Source: Alkaliphilus flagellatus
GTDB taxonomy: Bacteria; Bacillota; Clostridia; Peptostreptococcales; Natronincolaceae
NCBI RefSeq assembly: GCF_018919215.1
Contig: NZ_JAHLQK010000002.1
Span: forward strand, 186,001-250,000
Direction of reading: 5' to 3'
DNA length: 64,000 nt
Each line of letters begins with the position of its first letter. The stretch's first letter is position 1. Both the position numbers and the translations under genes were made by a program. Positions 26,148 through 35,264 of the stretch are shown piece by piece. Below the pieces are notes generated by a model. The model did not search any database. It had not been told where the DNA came from and saw only the letters and a program-made list of their open reading frames with translations.

Positions 26148-27890
26148 ATGAAAACCTTAAGAACAAAAATACTTTTGTATTTTGCTACAGTTACTACAAT
26201 AATGATTCTTTTATTAGTAGTATTGGTTAGAAATCAAATCAAAAATACTAATATACCATTGACAATAGATTTAAGTCAGCAAATTATTACTGCAAAGTCT
26301 GGAGAAGTAGGAGCTTGGATTAACCAGCGGATTGCAGAATTGAAGGTGTTTACTGAAAACGAAACCCTAATTTCTATGGATATGGATAGAATAAAGCCAT
26401 ATATGAGAAAAATGGATGAAAGTCATAGGGCGGAATTTGAATCCTTTGCTATTATCACTCCAGAGGGACATGCCTGGGTAACCAACGATACCTATATTGA
26501 TGTAACTAACAGATCCTATTTTGAAAAAATAAAGACAGAGGATTTGGATTATGTAATTAGTGATCCAATTATTTCCCGTTCTAATGAAGAGCCTATAGTT
26601 GTTATTATCCATACCATAAGAGATGATGCTGGAAAGCCAGTGGGCTATATTAATGGGGCAATATATATATCTAAGCTATCGGCTATTGCATCAGAGGTTA
26701 AGATGTATAATGGATTAGCTTGGATATGTGATAGAAATGGACAAGTATTTACTATGGAAGAAGGCTATATAAATAAATCCTTTAACATCTTTGAAAGTGA
26801 AACCTATGGCTATATAGGAGCGAAACATATAGGTGGCAAAACAGTGGAGGGGATAGAAGGTATTGATAGAATACAGGATTTTATGGGAAACAATATTATA
26901 GTTCTATATGCACCTATTCCCTATGCGGAAGGATGGTCCTTAGGTATTAATTTTCTTGAGAAGGAGATGACTCAAGATACGGACAGACTCCTTCAAATGA
27001 TTCTAGTTTTTGGATTCTTTATTATTACTAGTTTAATATTAATTTCTCTATTTTTATCATCGTCTATAGTTAAGCCAGTTAAGGAATTACAGGGTTTAAT
27101 GAAGGATGTGGAGAAAGGAAATTTAGATATTGTTTATTCTCATCCTGGAGAGGATGAAATTGGGCAACTGGGGAAAAGTTTTAACAAGATGGTAAGACAG
27201 ATTAAGAATTTAATTAACACTGTTTATATAGAACAAAAAGATAAGAGAGAAGCAGAACTGAGGGCGCTACAGGCTCAGATTCAACCACATTTTTTATATA
27301 ATACTTTAGATACAATCCATTGGATGGCGTTAGAACATCAGGCTTATGATATTGTAGATATGGTAGATGCACTTACCAATCTATTTAGAATATCTATAAG
27401 CAGGGGAGAAGAAATAATTCCATATTTAGAGGAGATTAAGCATATTGAAAGCTACTTATTTGTTCAAAAGGTTCGTTATGAAGATAAATTAGAATATGAA
27501 ATGTATTGGGATGAAAAACTAAAGGAATGTAAGGTTTTAAAGTTAATTATACAGCCATTGGTGGAAAATGCTATATACCATGGTATTAAAGGAAAGAAGG
27601 GTACAGGAAAAGTATTAATAGAAGGAAAAATAATAGGTAAAGAAGTGGAGTTAAAAGTAGCAGATGATGGTATTGGAATGGAGAAAGAAAAGTTATCACA
27701 AATTATAGATGTATTAGAAGGTAGAAGCAAGGGTGAAGGTGTAGGTTATGGTATGTTTAATGTAAACGAAAGAATTAAGCTTATGTTTGGAAATAAATAT
27801 GGTATTAGGATTAAAAGTGAATATGGAAAAGGCACAGAAGTTATACTTAGACATCCGCTTATTATAGATAATAGAAAGCTTATAGAGTGA
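26148..27890 (+). CDS. Sensor histidine kinase (Cache-HAMP-LytS-type)
   Basis: 580 aa. Membrane segments at ~7-27 and ~283-305 bracket a ~250-residue extracellular double-Cache-type sensor (AIITPEGHAWVTNDTYIDVTN). HAMP at ~305-358, then a His_kinase domain with the phospho-acceptor in QPHFLYNTLDTIHWM and an ATPase with PLVENAIYHGI and DDGIGM. It should sense a small extracellular molecule and phosphorylate the response regulator encoded 55 bp downstream. It follows the secreted flavin reductase gene, which may act on the sensed compound. Confidence 0.9.
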   Translation: MKTLRTKILLYFATVTTIMILLLVVLVRNQIKNTNIPLTIDLSQQIITAKSGEVGAWINQRIAELKVFTENETLISMDMDRIKPYMRKMDESHRAEFESFAIITPEGHAWVTNDTYIDVTNRSYFEKIKTEDLDYVISDPIISRSNEEPIVVIIHTIRDDAGKPVGYINGAIYISKLSAIASEVKMYNGLAWICDRNGQVFTMEEGYINKSFNIFESETYGYIGAKHIGGKTVEGIEGIDRIQDFMGNNIIVLYAPIPYAEGWSLGINFLEKEMTQDTDRLLQMILVFGFFIITSLILISLFLSSSIVKPVKELQGLMKDVEKGNLDIVYSHPGEDEIGQLGKSFNKMVRQIKNLINTVYIEQKDKREAELRALQAQIQPHFLYNTLDTIHWMALEHQAYDIVDMVDALTNLFRISISRGEEIIPYLEEIKHIESYLFVQKVRYEDKLEYEMYWDEKLKECKVLKLIIQPLVENAIYHGIKGKKGTGKVLIEGKIIGKEVELKVADDGIGMEKEKLSQIIDVLEGRSKGEGVGYGMFNVNERIKLMFGNKYGIRIKSEYGKGTEVILRHPLIIDNRKLIE

Positions 27891-27945
27891 AGGCTTTACA
27901 GGCATTAGAACTGTTTAAAATACATCGAAGGAAAGGTGAGGTCCT

Positions 27946-28713
27946 ATGTGGAAAGTGCTTATTGCAGATGATGAACCCAAAATTAGAAAGGGTCTAAAAA
28001 GAATAATAGAGTCTTTTAATTTGGAACTAGAAATAGTGGCAGAAGCAGAAGAAGGAGAAATGGCCCTAGATTTAGCAAAGGAACATAGACCCCATATTCT
28101 TTTAGTCGATATTAATATGCCTTTTTTAGATGGTCTAGGTTTTATTGAAAAAGTTCATGATTTTTTGCCATATTCTATTGTAATTATAATTACAGGATAT
28201 GATGAATTTCGTTATGCTCAGAGAGCTATTAAATTACAGGTATTTGATTATTTATTAAAACCTATAAACTCTGAAGAGCTGAAGAATATTATAATTAAGG
28301 GAATAGTACATCTACAAAATCAGCCTAAAAATATGGAAAATATAGATGTAATAAATAATAATGAAGAGGAATATAGTCCGATAGTGGTTCTGCTTAAAAA
28401 CTATATGGATAGTCACTATATGCAGGAAGATTTATCCTTACATGAAGTAGCTGATAAATTTGATATTAGCCCCTCCTATTTAGGTAAGTTAATGAAACAT
28501 GAACTGGGTAAGACTTTTATAGAATACTTAACAGAAATAAGAATAGAAAATGCTAAAAAGATGCTTCGTGAAGAAAATATAGGCATAAAAATCCATGAAG
28601 TAGCACAATTGGTCGGATATAGTAGCCAGCATTATTTTAGTAGAGTATTTAAGAAGGAAGTAGGAGTCAGTCCGATTGAATATAAACAGAACATAAAAAT
28701 AGAACCATTATAA
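27946..28713 (+). CDS. AraC-type response regulator
   Basis: 255 aa. Receiver domain ~1-120 with acidic DDE near the N-terminus, phospho-Asp in LLVDINMP and Lys in YLLKPI; AraC helix-turn-helix pair ~155-250 (VADKFDISPSYLGKLMKHELG, VAQLVGYSSQHYFSRVFKKEVG). Cognate partner of the kinase just upstream. YesMN-type pairs of this kind usually activate a nearby transport or catabolic gene: the flavoprotein (24507) or the amino-acid transporter (30472) are candidates. Confidence 0.92.
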   Translation: MWKVLIADDEPKIRKGLKRIIESFNLELEIVAEAEEGEMALDLAKEHRPHILLVDINMPFLDGLGFIEKVHDFLPYSIVIIITGYDEFRYAQRAIKLQVFDYLLKPINSEELKNIIIKGIVHLQNQPKNMENIDVINNNEEEYSPIVVLLKNYMDSHYMQEDLSLHEVADKFDISPSYLGKLMKHELGKTFIEYLTEIRIENAKKMLREENIGIKIHEVAQLVGYSSQHYFSRVFKKEVGVSPIEYKQNIKIEPL

Positions 28714-28825
28714 ATTAACTTGTTGTGCTGATTAAAAATTACAAATAAAAAACTCTAGCTATCTACTGACCGATTGCTTTTAAATAGAATCGGATTAAAA
28801 ATTCATAGTACTTATATCTAAAATT

Positions 28826-28863
28826 AAGTAGTGTAGAAAATCAATTAATTTTCTACACTACTT
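28826..28863 (-). terminator. Terminator overlapping bactofilin stop codon
   Basis: Perfect 16-bp arms (AAGTAGTGTAGAAAAT and complement) around a 6-nt loop; the left part overlaps the last codons of the bactofilin gene. A second hairpin (CCGATT...AATCGG, ~28769-28793) lies on the side of the response-regulator gene. Confidence 0.75.
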
Positions 28864-29249
28864 GATTCAGATTTTTTTGACTTGTATTTAGAATTTATTT
28901 CATTTGCTGTCATTTTAGAACTACCTTCAAAAACTCCATTTTCATCGATTATTAGAGATTTAACAGAAATATCACCAATTACTTTTCCAGTAGAGGTTAG
29001 CCTAAGTTGTTCATTGGCCATTATGTTACCGTCCACATTGCCACCTACTATTATATTTGACCCCATAATATTTCCAATAACTTGACTACTTTCACCTATG
29101 TAAATATCACCTTCTACTTTTACATCGCCTTTAACATTACCATCAATTCTAATAGTTCCTTCAGCAGTTAATGTTCCTTCAAAGGCTGTATTTTTACCTA
29201 TAAGTGTATCAAATTTTGAGAAATCTGTTGTCTGTTTTTTACTGAACAT
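28845..29249 (-). CDS. Bactofilin (polymer-forming cytoskeletal protein)
   Basis: 134 aa. A central right-handed beta-helix of repeated ~16-residue turns rich in G-D/N-V/I (IRIDGNVKGDVKVEGDIYIG), with short flexible ends, as in bactofilins. These self-assemble into filaments without nucleotides and position cell-wall enzymes. Second in an operon with a membrane M23 peptidase (75-bp gap), a typical pairing, so it probably scaffolds that enzyme. Confidence 0.93.
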   Translation of the reverse strand: MFSKKQTTDFSKFDTLIGKNTAFEGTLTAEGTIRIDGNVKGDVKVEGDIYIGESSQVIGNIMGSNIIVGGNVDGNIMANEQLRLTSTGKVIGDISVKSLIIDENGVFEGSSKMTANEINSKYKSKKSESSSVEN

Positions 29250-29324
29250 AATTATTATCCCCCTATAAAGTGTATTTAATTAAAGATTGAAGATCTTTTA
29301 ATTCGTTAAAATTAACGATAAAAT

Positions 29325-30281
29325 CTAGTTTTCTATCAGGTCTAATGGATTTATAGGCTCATTATTAAGTCGTACTTCAAAATGAACGTGTGGACCTGTA
29401 CTTCTCCCAGTACTCCCTACTTTAGCAATAACTTGTCCTTTTTCTATCTGGTCACCTACGGAAACAAGAATTTCTTGATTATGAGCATATATTGAGGTAT
29501 ATCCATAGCCATGGGAAATCATTACTACTTTCCCATATCCGCCATTATATCCAGAATATGTGACAATTCCACTTCCAGCAGCTATGATGTCTGTTCCTAG
29601 TTTATTTGAAATATCTATTCCATTATGAAATTCTCTGTTTCTTCCTGTAGGTGAAATACGATATCCAAAGGGTGAAGATATCCTACCAGGATTAGGCATT
29701 AGATTGGGGAGTGCATCCAGATATTCTAGTTGTTGTTCAACATTTAAAATAAGTTTTTCCATATTTTCTTTCTCACGATCTATTAACTCTGTTAGGAGGT
29801 TTATTTCTTCCTCATATCCTTGAGAAGAAAAAATATTGCTTTGTGCAGATCGAGAGACTATATTTGGTGAATAAGAGTAAGAGAATAAAATATCTGTTGT
29901 TTCTGGTAAACTAGTATCTTCATTACTAGTATCTAAACCTACCATGTTTAATACTTGATTTTGAATTTTATTTAAATCTGCTAATTTTTCATCTACTTTT
30001 ATAGAGTAATTTTTTAATTCAGCTATTTCATATTTTTGACTTTCATTTTCTAATTTCAGCTCAGCAATTTGGTTGTTTGCAGCAATTAGTTTATGCCTTA
30101 TGCCAAAGTAGCCACTAGAAAATATAATAGAGCTTAAGATTACAAAAAATAAAGATAGAATTATTACCTTTGAAAGCAACTTAGGTAGAGAAAACTTTAT
30201 AATTTTTTCTGAAGAATTAGGGAGAATCATAAAAGTAAGATTTGACTTTGTTCTATTTTGAAAATGCTTTAGTTTTTTCAT
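29325..30281 (-). CDS. Membrane-anchored M23-family peptidase
   Basis: 318 aa. Cytosolic basic N-terminus, membrane segment ~38-60, coiled coil ~65-110 (NNQIAELKLENESQKYEIAE), linker, and an M23 (lysostaphin-type) domain ~205-315 with zinc ligands in HNGIDIS and HVHFEV. It should cut peptidoglycan cross-links or, if degenerate elsewhere, act as an activator of such enzymes; both motifs are intact here. Co-transcribed with the bactofilin gene. Ribosome site GAGGAGG. Confidence 0.93.
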   Translation of the reverse strand: MKKLKHFQNRTKSNLTFMILPNSSEKIIKFSLPKLLSKVIILSLFFVILSSIIFSSGYFGIRHKLIAANNQIAELKLENESQKYEIAELKNYSIKVDEKLADLNKIQNQVLNMVGLDTSNEDTSLPETTDILFSYSYSPNIVSRSAQSNIFSSQGYEEEINLLTELIDREKENMEKLILNVEQQLEYLDALPNLMPNPGRISSPFGYRISPTGRNREFHNGIDISNKLGTDIIAAGSGIVTYSGYNGGYGKVVMISHGYGYTSIYAHNQEILVSVGDQIEKGQVIAKVGSTGRSTGPHVHFEVRLNNEPINPLDLIEN

Positions 30282-30380
30282 AAATAAAAAACCTCCTCGA
30301 AACTTTAAGGACAGGCCTAACTGGTATAAATTATTCTACATAAAAAAGAAAATACCTTTTTAAAGTTTTTAAAAAAGTTG

Positions 30381-30442
30381 TTGCATATTTATTTATATGA
30401 TTGTATAATATTCCAATAGGATACATATACATAAATATGTAT
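30381..30442 (+). promoter_or_regulatory. Promoter and palindrome of amino-acid ABC operon
   Basis: TTGCAT, 17 bp, TATAAT (30404-30409), followed by the inverted repeat ATACATA-N8-TATGTAT (30421-30442) at the expected start point. The palindrome could bind a repressor of the transporter operon. Confidence 0.55.
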
Positions 30443-30471
30443 AATTATTAATAAACCGAGGGGGAATTAAA

Positions 30472-31302
30472 ATGAAAAAGTTTTCTAAATCAGCTATTAT
30501 ATCACTTATAATAGGAGTAGCTATTTTATTTACTGCATGTGGTAATGCTACTGCTAGTAATAATAATGCAGAGGAGTCTCTTTCTAAGTTAGATCAAATT
30601 AAAAAAGCAGGTAAGATAGTTGTTGGCACAAGTGCAGACTATCCTCCATACGAGTTTCACAAGGAAGTTAATGGTAAGGATGAAATAGTTGGATTTGACA
30701 TTTCAATTGCAAAGGAAATTGCAAAGGATTTAGGTGTAGAACTTGAAATAAAGGATATGGATTTCGATGGATTACTATTAGCACTAAATGCTGACAAGGT
30801 AGACTTTGTAATGGCTGGTATGACTCCAGATCCAGAAAGAGTGAAAGCTGTAGACTTTTCTAAAATATACTATAATGCAGTTCATGGCATAGTTATTAAA
30901 GCAGAAAACAAAGATACACTTAAGACAGTAGATGATTTAACTGGTAAAAAAATAGGAGCACAAAAGGGTGCTATACAAGAAAAAATTGCAGAAGCTGAAA
31001 TTAAAGACCTTCAATTAAAGTCATTGGCTAAAATACCAGATCTAATTCTTGAAGTTAAAAACAATAAAATAGATGCTGTAGTTATGGAAAAGCCAGTAGC
31101 AGACTCTTATGTAGATAAAAACAAGGATTTAATGCTTATGGATGTTACATTTGACGATGGTGAAGGTGGTTCTGCAGTTGCTGTTAAGAAGGGAAGTACA
31201 GATCTAGTTAATGAGATAAACAAAACTCTAGATCGTTTAATCAAGGATGGATCTGTAGATAAATTTGTACTAGAAGCTATAGAAATGGTAGATGGAGAGT
31301 AA
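30472..31302 (+). CDS. Polar amino-acid ABC transporter binding lipoprotein
   Basis: 276 aa. Lipoprotein signal ending FTAC (Cys23), then a family 3 solute-binding fold: GKIVVGTSADYPPYEF, VGFDISIAKEIAKDLGV, DFVMAGMTPDPERVKAVDFS. It binds a polar amino acid or related compound outside the membrane and passes it to the permease and ATPase encoded next. Specificity (Arg, Gln, Cys and so on) cannot be assigned from the motifs I can read. Confidence 0.93.
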   Translation: MKKFSKSAIISLIIGVAILFTACGNATASNNNAEESLSKLDQIKKAGKIVVGTSADYPPYEFHKEVNGKDEIVGFDISIAKEIAKDLGVELEIKDMDFDGLLLALNADKVDFVMAGMTPDPERVKAVDFSKIYYNAVHGIVIKAENKDTLKTVDDLTGKKIGAQKGAIQEKIAEAEIKDLQLKSLAKIPDLILEVKNNKIDAVVMEKPVADSYVDKNKDLMLMDVTFDDGEGGSAVAVKKGSTDLVNEINKTLDRLIKDGSVDKFVLEAIEMVDGE

Positions 31303-31334
31303 TAGTACGACTTAAAGGAAGGAAGGGCTAAAAA

Positions 31335-32015
31335 ATGAATTTTAGTTTTTTACCAAAATATTATACATTCTTTATTAATGGAGCAAAAAATACAGTATTA
31401 CTTGCATTTTTCACCGTGGCCTTAGGCGTAGTATTTGGTGTGTTTTTAGCCCTAATGAGAATTTCCAAAAATAAGGTTCTGAATTTTATTTCAACTGCCT
31501 ATGTAGAAGTTATTAGAGGGACACCATTACTCGTTCAGATATTTATAATATATTATGGATTACCTGCTATAGGTATTAACTTTCCATCTGTTGCCTTTTT
31601 AGGCAGTACTGGCGAAGAGTTTGTGGCAGGAATTATAGCTCTATCAATTAATAGTGGGGCCTATGTTGCAGAAATTATACGTTCTGGTATTCAGTCGGTA
31701 GATAAGGGGCAGATGGAGGCAGCCCGTTCCTTGGGTATGCCTTACTCCATGTCTATGAAACATATTATTATACCTCAAGCATTTAAAAATATTTTACCAG
31801 CCTTAGGAAATGAATTTATAGTTATTATTAAGGAATCCTCCATAGTATCGGTTATTGGTATAAATGAGCTTATGTATAATGCCAACACTGTAAGGGGAAA
31901 TACCTTCATACCTCTAGAACCTTTAATAGTGGCTGCAGGAATTTACTTTGTTTTAACATTTACGCTATCTAAACTACTAGGAATCGTCGAAAGGAGGATG
32001 AAGGTAAGTGATTAA
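31335..32015 (+). CDS. Polar amino-acid ABC transporter permease
   Basis: 226 aa, five membrane segments of the HisM/GlnP type, with [12 protein letters not shown] near residue 60 and the EAA loop [19 protein letters not shown] then [10 protein letters not shown]. It is probably a homodimer. It overlaps the ATPase gene by 8 bp. Confidence 0.94.
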   Translation: MNFSFLPKYYTFFINGAKNTVLLAFFTVALGVVFGVFLALMRISKNKVLNFISTAYVEVIRGTPLLVQIFIIYYGLPAIGINFPSVAFLGSTGEEFVAGIIALSINSGAYVAEIIRSGIQSVDKGQMEAARSLGMPYSMSMKHIIIPQAFKNILPALGNEFIVIIKESSIVSVIGINELMYNANTVRGNTFIPLEPLIVAAGIYFVLTFTLSKLLGIVERRMKVSD

Positions 32016-32730
32016 GGTAGAAGGACTTATAAAAAACTTTGGCAAACTTAATGTATTAAATGGTATAAACACTGAGATTAAAAAGGGTGAAGTTGTAGTG
32101 GTTATTGGGCCAAGTGGATCTGGAAAAAGCACTTTCTTAAGATGTCTTAATTTACTTGAGGAGCCTACAGCTGGAGAAATAATATTTTCGGGAAAGAAGG
32201 TAACTGACAAAGGTGCTAATATAGATCTGTTAAGACAAAATATAGGAATGGTATTTCAACAGTTTAACCTTTTTCCACATATGACAGTTTTAGAAAATAT
32301 TACTTTAGCACCTATTAAGCTTAAGAAGATTTCTAAGGAAGAGGCAGAAAAAATAGCTATGGACTTACTTAAGCAAGTAGGTCTTGAAGATAAGGCGGGG
32401 GCTTATCCTAACCAGTTATCTGGAGGACAAAAGCAAAGAATTGCCATAGTTAGAGCCTTAGCAATGTCTCCAGATGTAATGTTATTTGACGAACCTACAT
32501 CAGCCCTAGACCCAGAAATGGTAGGGGAAGTACTAGAGGTAATGAAAAAGCTAGCAAAAGAAGGCATGACAATGATAGTAGTTACCCATGAAATGGGTTT
32601 TGCTCGAGAAGTAGGTACTAGACTTATGTTTATGGACGGTGGAAACATTGTAGAAGAAGGTGTGCCAAAGGATGTTTTTGACAACCCTCAAAATCAAAGA
32701 ACAAAGGAGTTTTTAAGAAAAGTGTTGTAA
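32008..32730 (+). CDS. Polar amino-acid ABC transporter ATPase
   Basis: 240 aa. Walker [11 protein letters not shown]-loop [17 protein letters not shown], signature LSGGQKQR, Walker [14 protein letters not shown]-loop VTHEM: the GlnQ/HisP type, intact. Begins with GTG at 32008, preceded by AAGGAGG inside the permease gene. Confidence 0.95.
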   Translation: MIKVEGLIKNFGKLNVLNGINTEIKKGEVVVVIGPSGSGKSTFLRCLNLLEEPTAGEIIFSGKKVTDKGANIDLLRQNIGMVFQQFNLFPHMTVLENITLAPIKLKKISKEEAEKIAMDLLKQVGLEDKAGAYPNQLSGGQKQRIAIVRALAMSPDVMLFDEPTSALDPEMVGEVLEVMKKLAKEGMTMIVVTHEMGFAREVGTRLMFMDGGNIVEEGVPKDVFDNPQNQRTKEFLRKVL

Positions 32731-32831
32731 ATTTCATTTATAAAATACTTATAATAAGTATTTAATAGAAAGATAGAATAAAACCACATCTTCTTAGCTA
32801 TAATAACTAAAAAACGATAGGAGAAATAGCT

Positions 32832-32963
32832 ATGGAAGATAGGAATAAACTCAATGAAATACCTTTAGCTAATGTTAATAGGGAAGAATTAAGGCAGATA
32901 CAAGAATTAGAGCAGACAATGGGAGATAAATATTATTTAATAGCACTTGAAAAGAAAAGTTAA
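32832..32963 (+). CDS. Small hypothetical protein (43 aa)
   Basis: 43 codons from an ATG with AGGAG eight bases upstream to TAA. The product is charged and predicted helical (NREELRQIQELEQTMGDKYY then LIALEKK), with no membrane segment. It lies between the amino-acid transporter operon and AzlCD and is followed by its own terminator, which supports a real gene. I do not recognise it. Confidence 0.6.
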   Translation: MEDRNKLNEIPLANVNREELRQIQELEQTMGDKYYLIALEKKS

Positions 32964-32996
32964 TAGAACTCATGCGATTAGGGAGTAATATAGCTA

Positions 32997-33042
32997 AGAA
33001 TAATAGATGAACTGGATTATATAGTTCATCTATTATTCTTTT
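32997..33042 (+). terminator. Terminator after the 43-aa ORF
   Basis: 18-bp arms AAGAATAATAGATGAACT and complement around an 8-nt loop, followed by TT. Confidence 0.85.
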
Positions 33043-33160
33043 GAACATATTTAAGAATAATGTATTTTTTAATTCCAGCGATATTATCTATAATATAATT
33101 ATGCTATAATATATTTTCATAATACAGTACAATAAATAGGGCAAATATGGGGGGACATAT

Positions 33161-33883
33161 ATGAAAAAAGCAATTAAAGCAGCATTTCCAGCTACAATAC
33201 CAGTTATGCTAGGATACCTTTCAGTAGGAATAGCCTTTGGATTGCTATTTGAAAAGTCTGGATATAATTTTATGTGGGCAATTCTTATGAGTGTAGCTGT
33301 ATATGCAGGATCTATGCAGTTTATAGCTATTAACCTATTAACAAGCGGAGCAGGCTTGATGGAAATAGCATTGGTGACATTATTTGTAAATATTAGACAT
33401 GTTTTCTATGGATTATCATTTATAGATAAGTTTAAAGGTATGGGAAAGAAAAAAACATATATGATTTATTCTCTTAGTGATGAAACTTACTCACTGTTAT
33501 GTTCTTCGAAAGCACCTGAAGGTATTGATAATGATTCATTTCTTTTTTGCATTGCACTTTTGAATCAAATATATTGGATAATTGGCACATTTATTGGCTC
33601 TATTGCAGGTTCATTGATAACATTTAATACAAATGGAATTGATTTTGCAATGACCGCCCTATTCGTAGTTATTTTTATTGAGCAGTGGTCTACTTATAAA
33701 ACCCATATTCCAGTACTAATTGGTATTGCATCTACTATTTTATCGCTTTTAATCTTTGGAGTTGATAATTTAATTTTACCTTCTATGGTATTAATAACTG
33801 TTGCCCTGATGATATTTGAAAAACAGATAGATAGGAAAACTTCAGAAGATAATGATGGGGAGGTAGTAAATAATGAATGTTAA
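33161..33883 (+). CDS. azlC: AzlC-family branched-chain amino-acid exporter, large subunit
   Basis: 240 aa, polytopic. AAFPATIPVMLGYLSVGIAFG and YAGSMQFIAINLL, then NIRHVFYGLSF, are AzlC family hallmarks. With AzlD it exports branched-chain amino acids or analogues. It overlaps azlD by 11 bp. The ribosome site GGGGG is somewhat unusual but well placed. Confidence 0.93.
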   Translation: MKKAIKAAFPATIPVMLGYLSVGIAFGLLFEKSGYNFMWAILMSVAVYAGSMQFIAINLLTSGAGLMEIALVTLFVNIRHVFYGLSFIDKFKGMGKKKTYMIYSLSDETYSLLCSSKAPEGIDNDSFLFCIALLNQIYWIIGTFIGSIAGSLITFNTNGIDFAMTALFVVIFIEQWSTYKTHIPVLIGIASTILSLLIFGVDNLILPSMVLITVALMIFEKQIDRKTSEDNDGEVVNNEC

Positions 33884-34208
33884 TAATAATTATACTTTAA
33901 TTGCAATATTAGTTATTGGAATTGTTACATTTGCTATAAGGGTAGCTCCTTTTATTTTATTTGGAAAAGATAAAGCTACACCAAAATATGTACAGTATAT
34001 AGGTAATTATTTACCTCCTGCAGTTATAGCTATGCTTATAATCTACTGCTTAAGAAACGTCAATATATCTGCATTTCCCTTTGGTATTCCTGAGACAATT
34101 GGAGTTATAACAGTAGCAATTTTGCACATATGGAAACGTAATAATTTAATTAGCATAATAGGTGGAACAGCTATATATATGATTGCAATTCAGTTTATAT
34201 TTATATAA
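33873..34208 (+). CDS. azlD: AzlD-family exporter, small subunit
   Basis: 111 aa with about four membrane segments; TFAIRVAPFILFGK and YIGNYLPPAVIAMLIIYCL are typical of AzlD. Translationally coupled to azlC. A short hairpin with a T-run (34225-34246) ends the pair. Confidence 0.92.
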   Translation: MNVNNNYTLIAILVIGIVTFAIRVAPFILFGKDKATPKYVQYIGNYLPPAVIAMLIIYCLRNVNISAFPFGIPETIGVITVAILHIWKRNNLISIIGGTAIYMIAIQFIFI

Positions 34209-34224
34209 TTTGATTTGTTCTAAT

Positions 34225-34246
34225 AAACAATACTATTGTTTTTTTA
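34225..34246 (+). terminator. Terminator of azlCD
   Basis: AAACAAT-ACT-ATTGTTT followed by five further Ts. Confidence 0.65.
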
Positions 34247-34332
34247 TAATCTAGGAAAGTATGCATTTATAGATTTTTTATGTTAAAATTATATAAATAT
34301 TAAAAACAAGTAAACTGGAGTGAAATGTACAT

Positions 34333-35190
34333 ATGGCTATTAAGATTTTAACTGACAGCACAAGCTATATTGAGGAATCTTTAAGAGAAGCTTTAGATAT
34401 AAGGGTAGTATCTTTGAATGTAGAGTTTGAAGATATTACTTTTAAAGAAACTGAAATAGACAATGAAAGTTTCTATAAGATGATGGATAAGAAAGGAATA
34501 CCTAAATCATCACAGCCTTCTATAGCAGATTTATATAATGAAATGGAGAGTGTAGTAAAACAAGGTGACGATTTAATTTGTATTTTTTTATCATCAGATA
34601 TGAGTGGTGCATACTCAACTGCCCACTTGGCGAAGAATATGATTTTAGAAAATTACCCTAATGCTAATATAGGGATTATAGATTCTAGATCAAATTGTAT
34701 GCAGTTAGGGTTTGCTACTATAGTAGCAGCAAGGGAGGCTAAAGAAGATAAGAGCTTAGAGCAAGTTAAAGAAGCAGCTGAGAACAATACTAAAAAAAGC
34801 AGATTTTTATTTATACCAGCTAATCTAGAATACTTACAAAAGGGTGGAAGAATTGGTAAAGCAAATGCTATAATTGGAGATCTCCTAAAAATTATTCCTA
34901 TTTTAACTGTAGAAAATGGAGTGACTACAGTATTTAAAAAAGTTAGAACAAAAGGAAAAGCTGTGTTAACCATAGTCAAGCAAGTATTGAAAGATATCGA
35001 AGCTCTAGGGCTAGGAGAAATTGTAGTCCATCATATTAACTGTATTGATGAGGCTAAAAATGTAGTTAAACAAATAAAAGAATTTGTAGATGTGGATATT
35101 AAGATACAAGATATAGGACCAGTAATTGGGTTACATGTTGGCCCTGGTGCGATAGGGATAGCATATTATACTAAAGAAGATATTAGATAG
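34333..35190 (+). CDS. DegV-family fatty-acid-binding protein
   Basis: 285 aa. Opens with IKILTDSTSYI (the Thr-Ser of the fatty-acid carboxylate site), then SQPSIADLYNEME and SSDMSGAYSTA, and a C-terminal domain with HVGPGAIGIAYY. DegV/FakB proteins carry an acyl chain to the fatty acid kinase FakA for phosphorylation and phospholipid synthesis. Monocistronic. The HVGPG motif shows a complete C-terminal domain. Confidence 0.93.
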   Translation: MAIKILTDSTSYIEESLREALDIRVVSLNVEFEDITFKETEIDNESFYKMMDKKGIPKSSQPSIADLYNEMESVVKQGDDLICIFLSSDMSGAYSTAHLAKNMILENYPNANIGIIDSRSNCMQLGFATIVAAREAKEDKSLEQVKEAAENNTKKSRFLFIPANLEYLQKGGRIGKANAIIGDLLKIIPILTVENGVTTVFKKVRTKGKAVLTIVKQVLKDIEALGLGEIVVHHINCIDEAKNVVKQIKEFVDVDIKIQDIGPVIGLHVGPGAIGIAYYTKEDIR

Positions 35191-35193
35191 AAG

Positions 35194-35232
35194 AAATAGA
35201 CCTTACTGTTTTTTAGTAAGGTCTATTTTTTT
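35194..35232 (+). terminator. Terminator of degV
   Basis: AAATAGACCTTACT-N6-AGTAAGGTCTATTT stem plus T-run. Confidence 0.9.
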
Positions 35233-35264
35233 AGAGTACAATATTTATTCTGTTTAATTAAATT

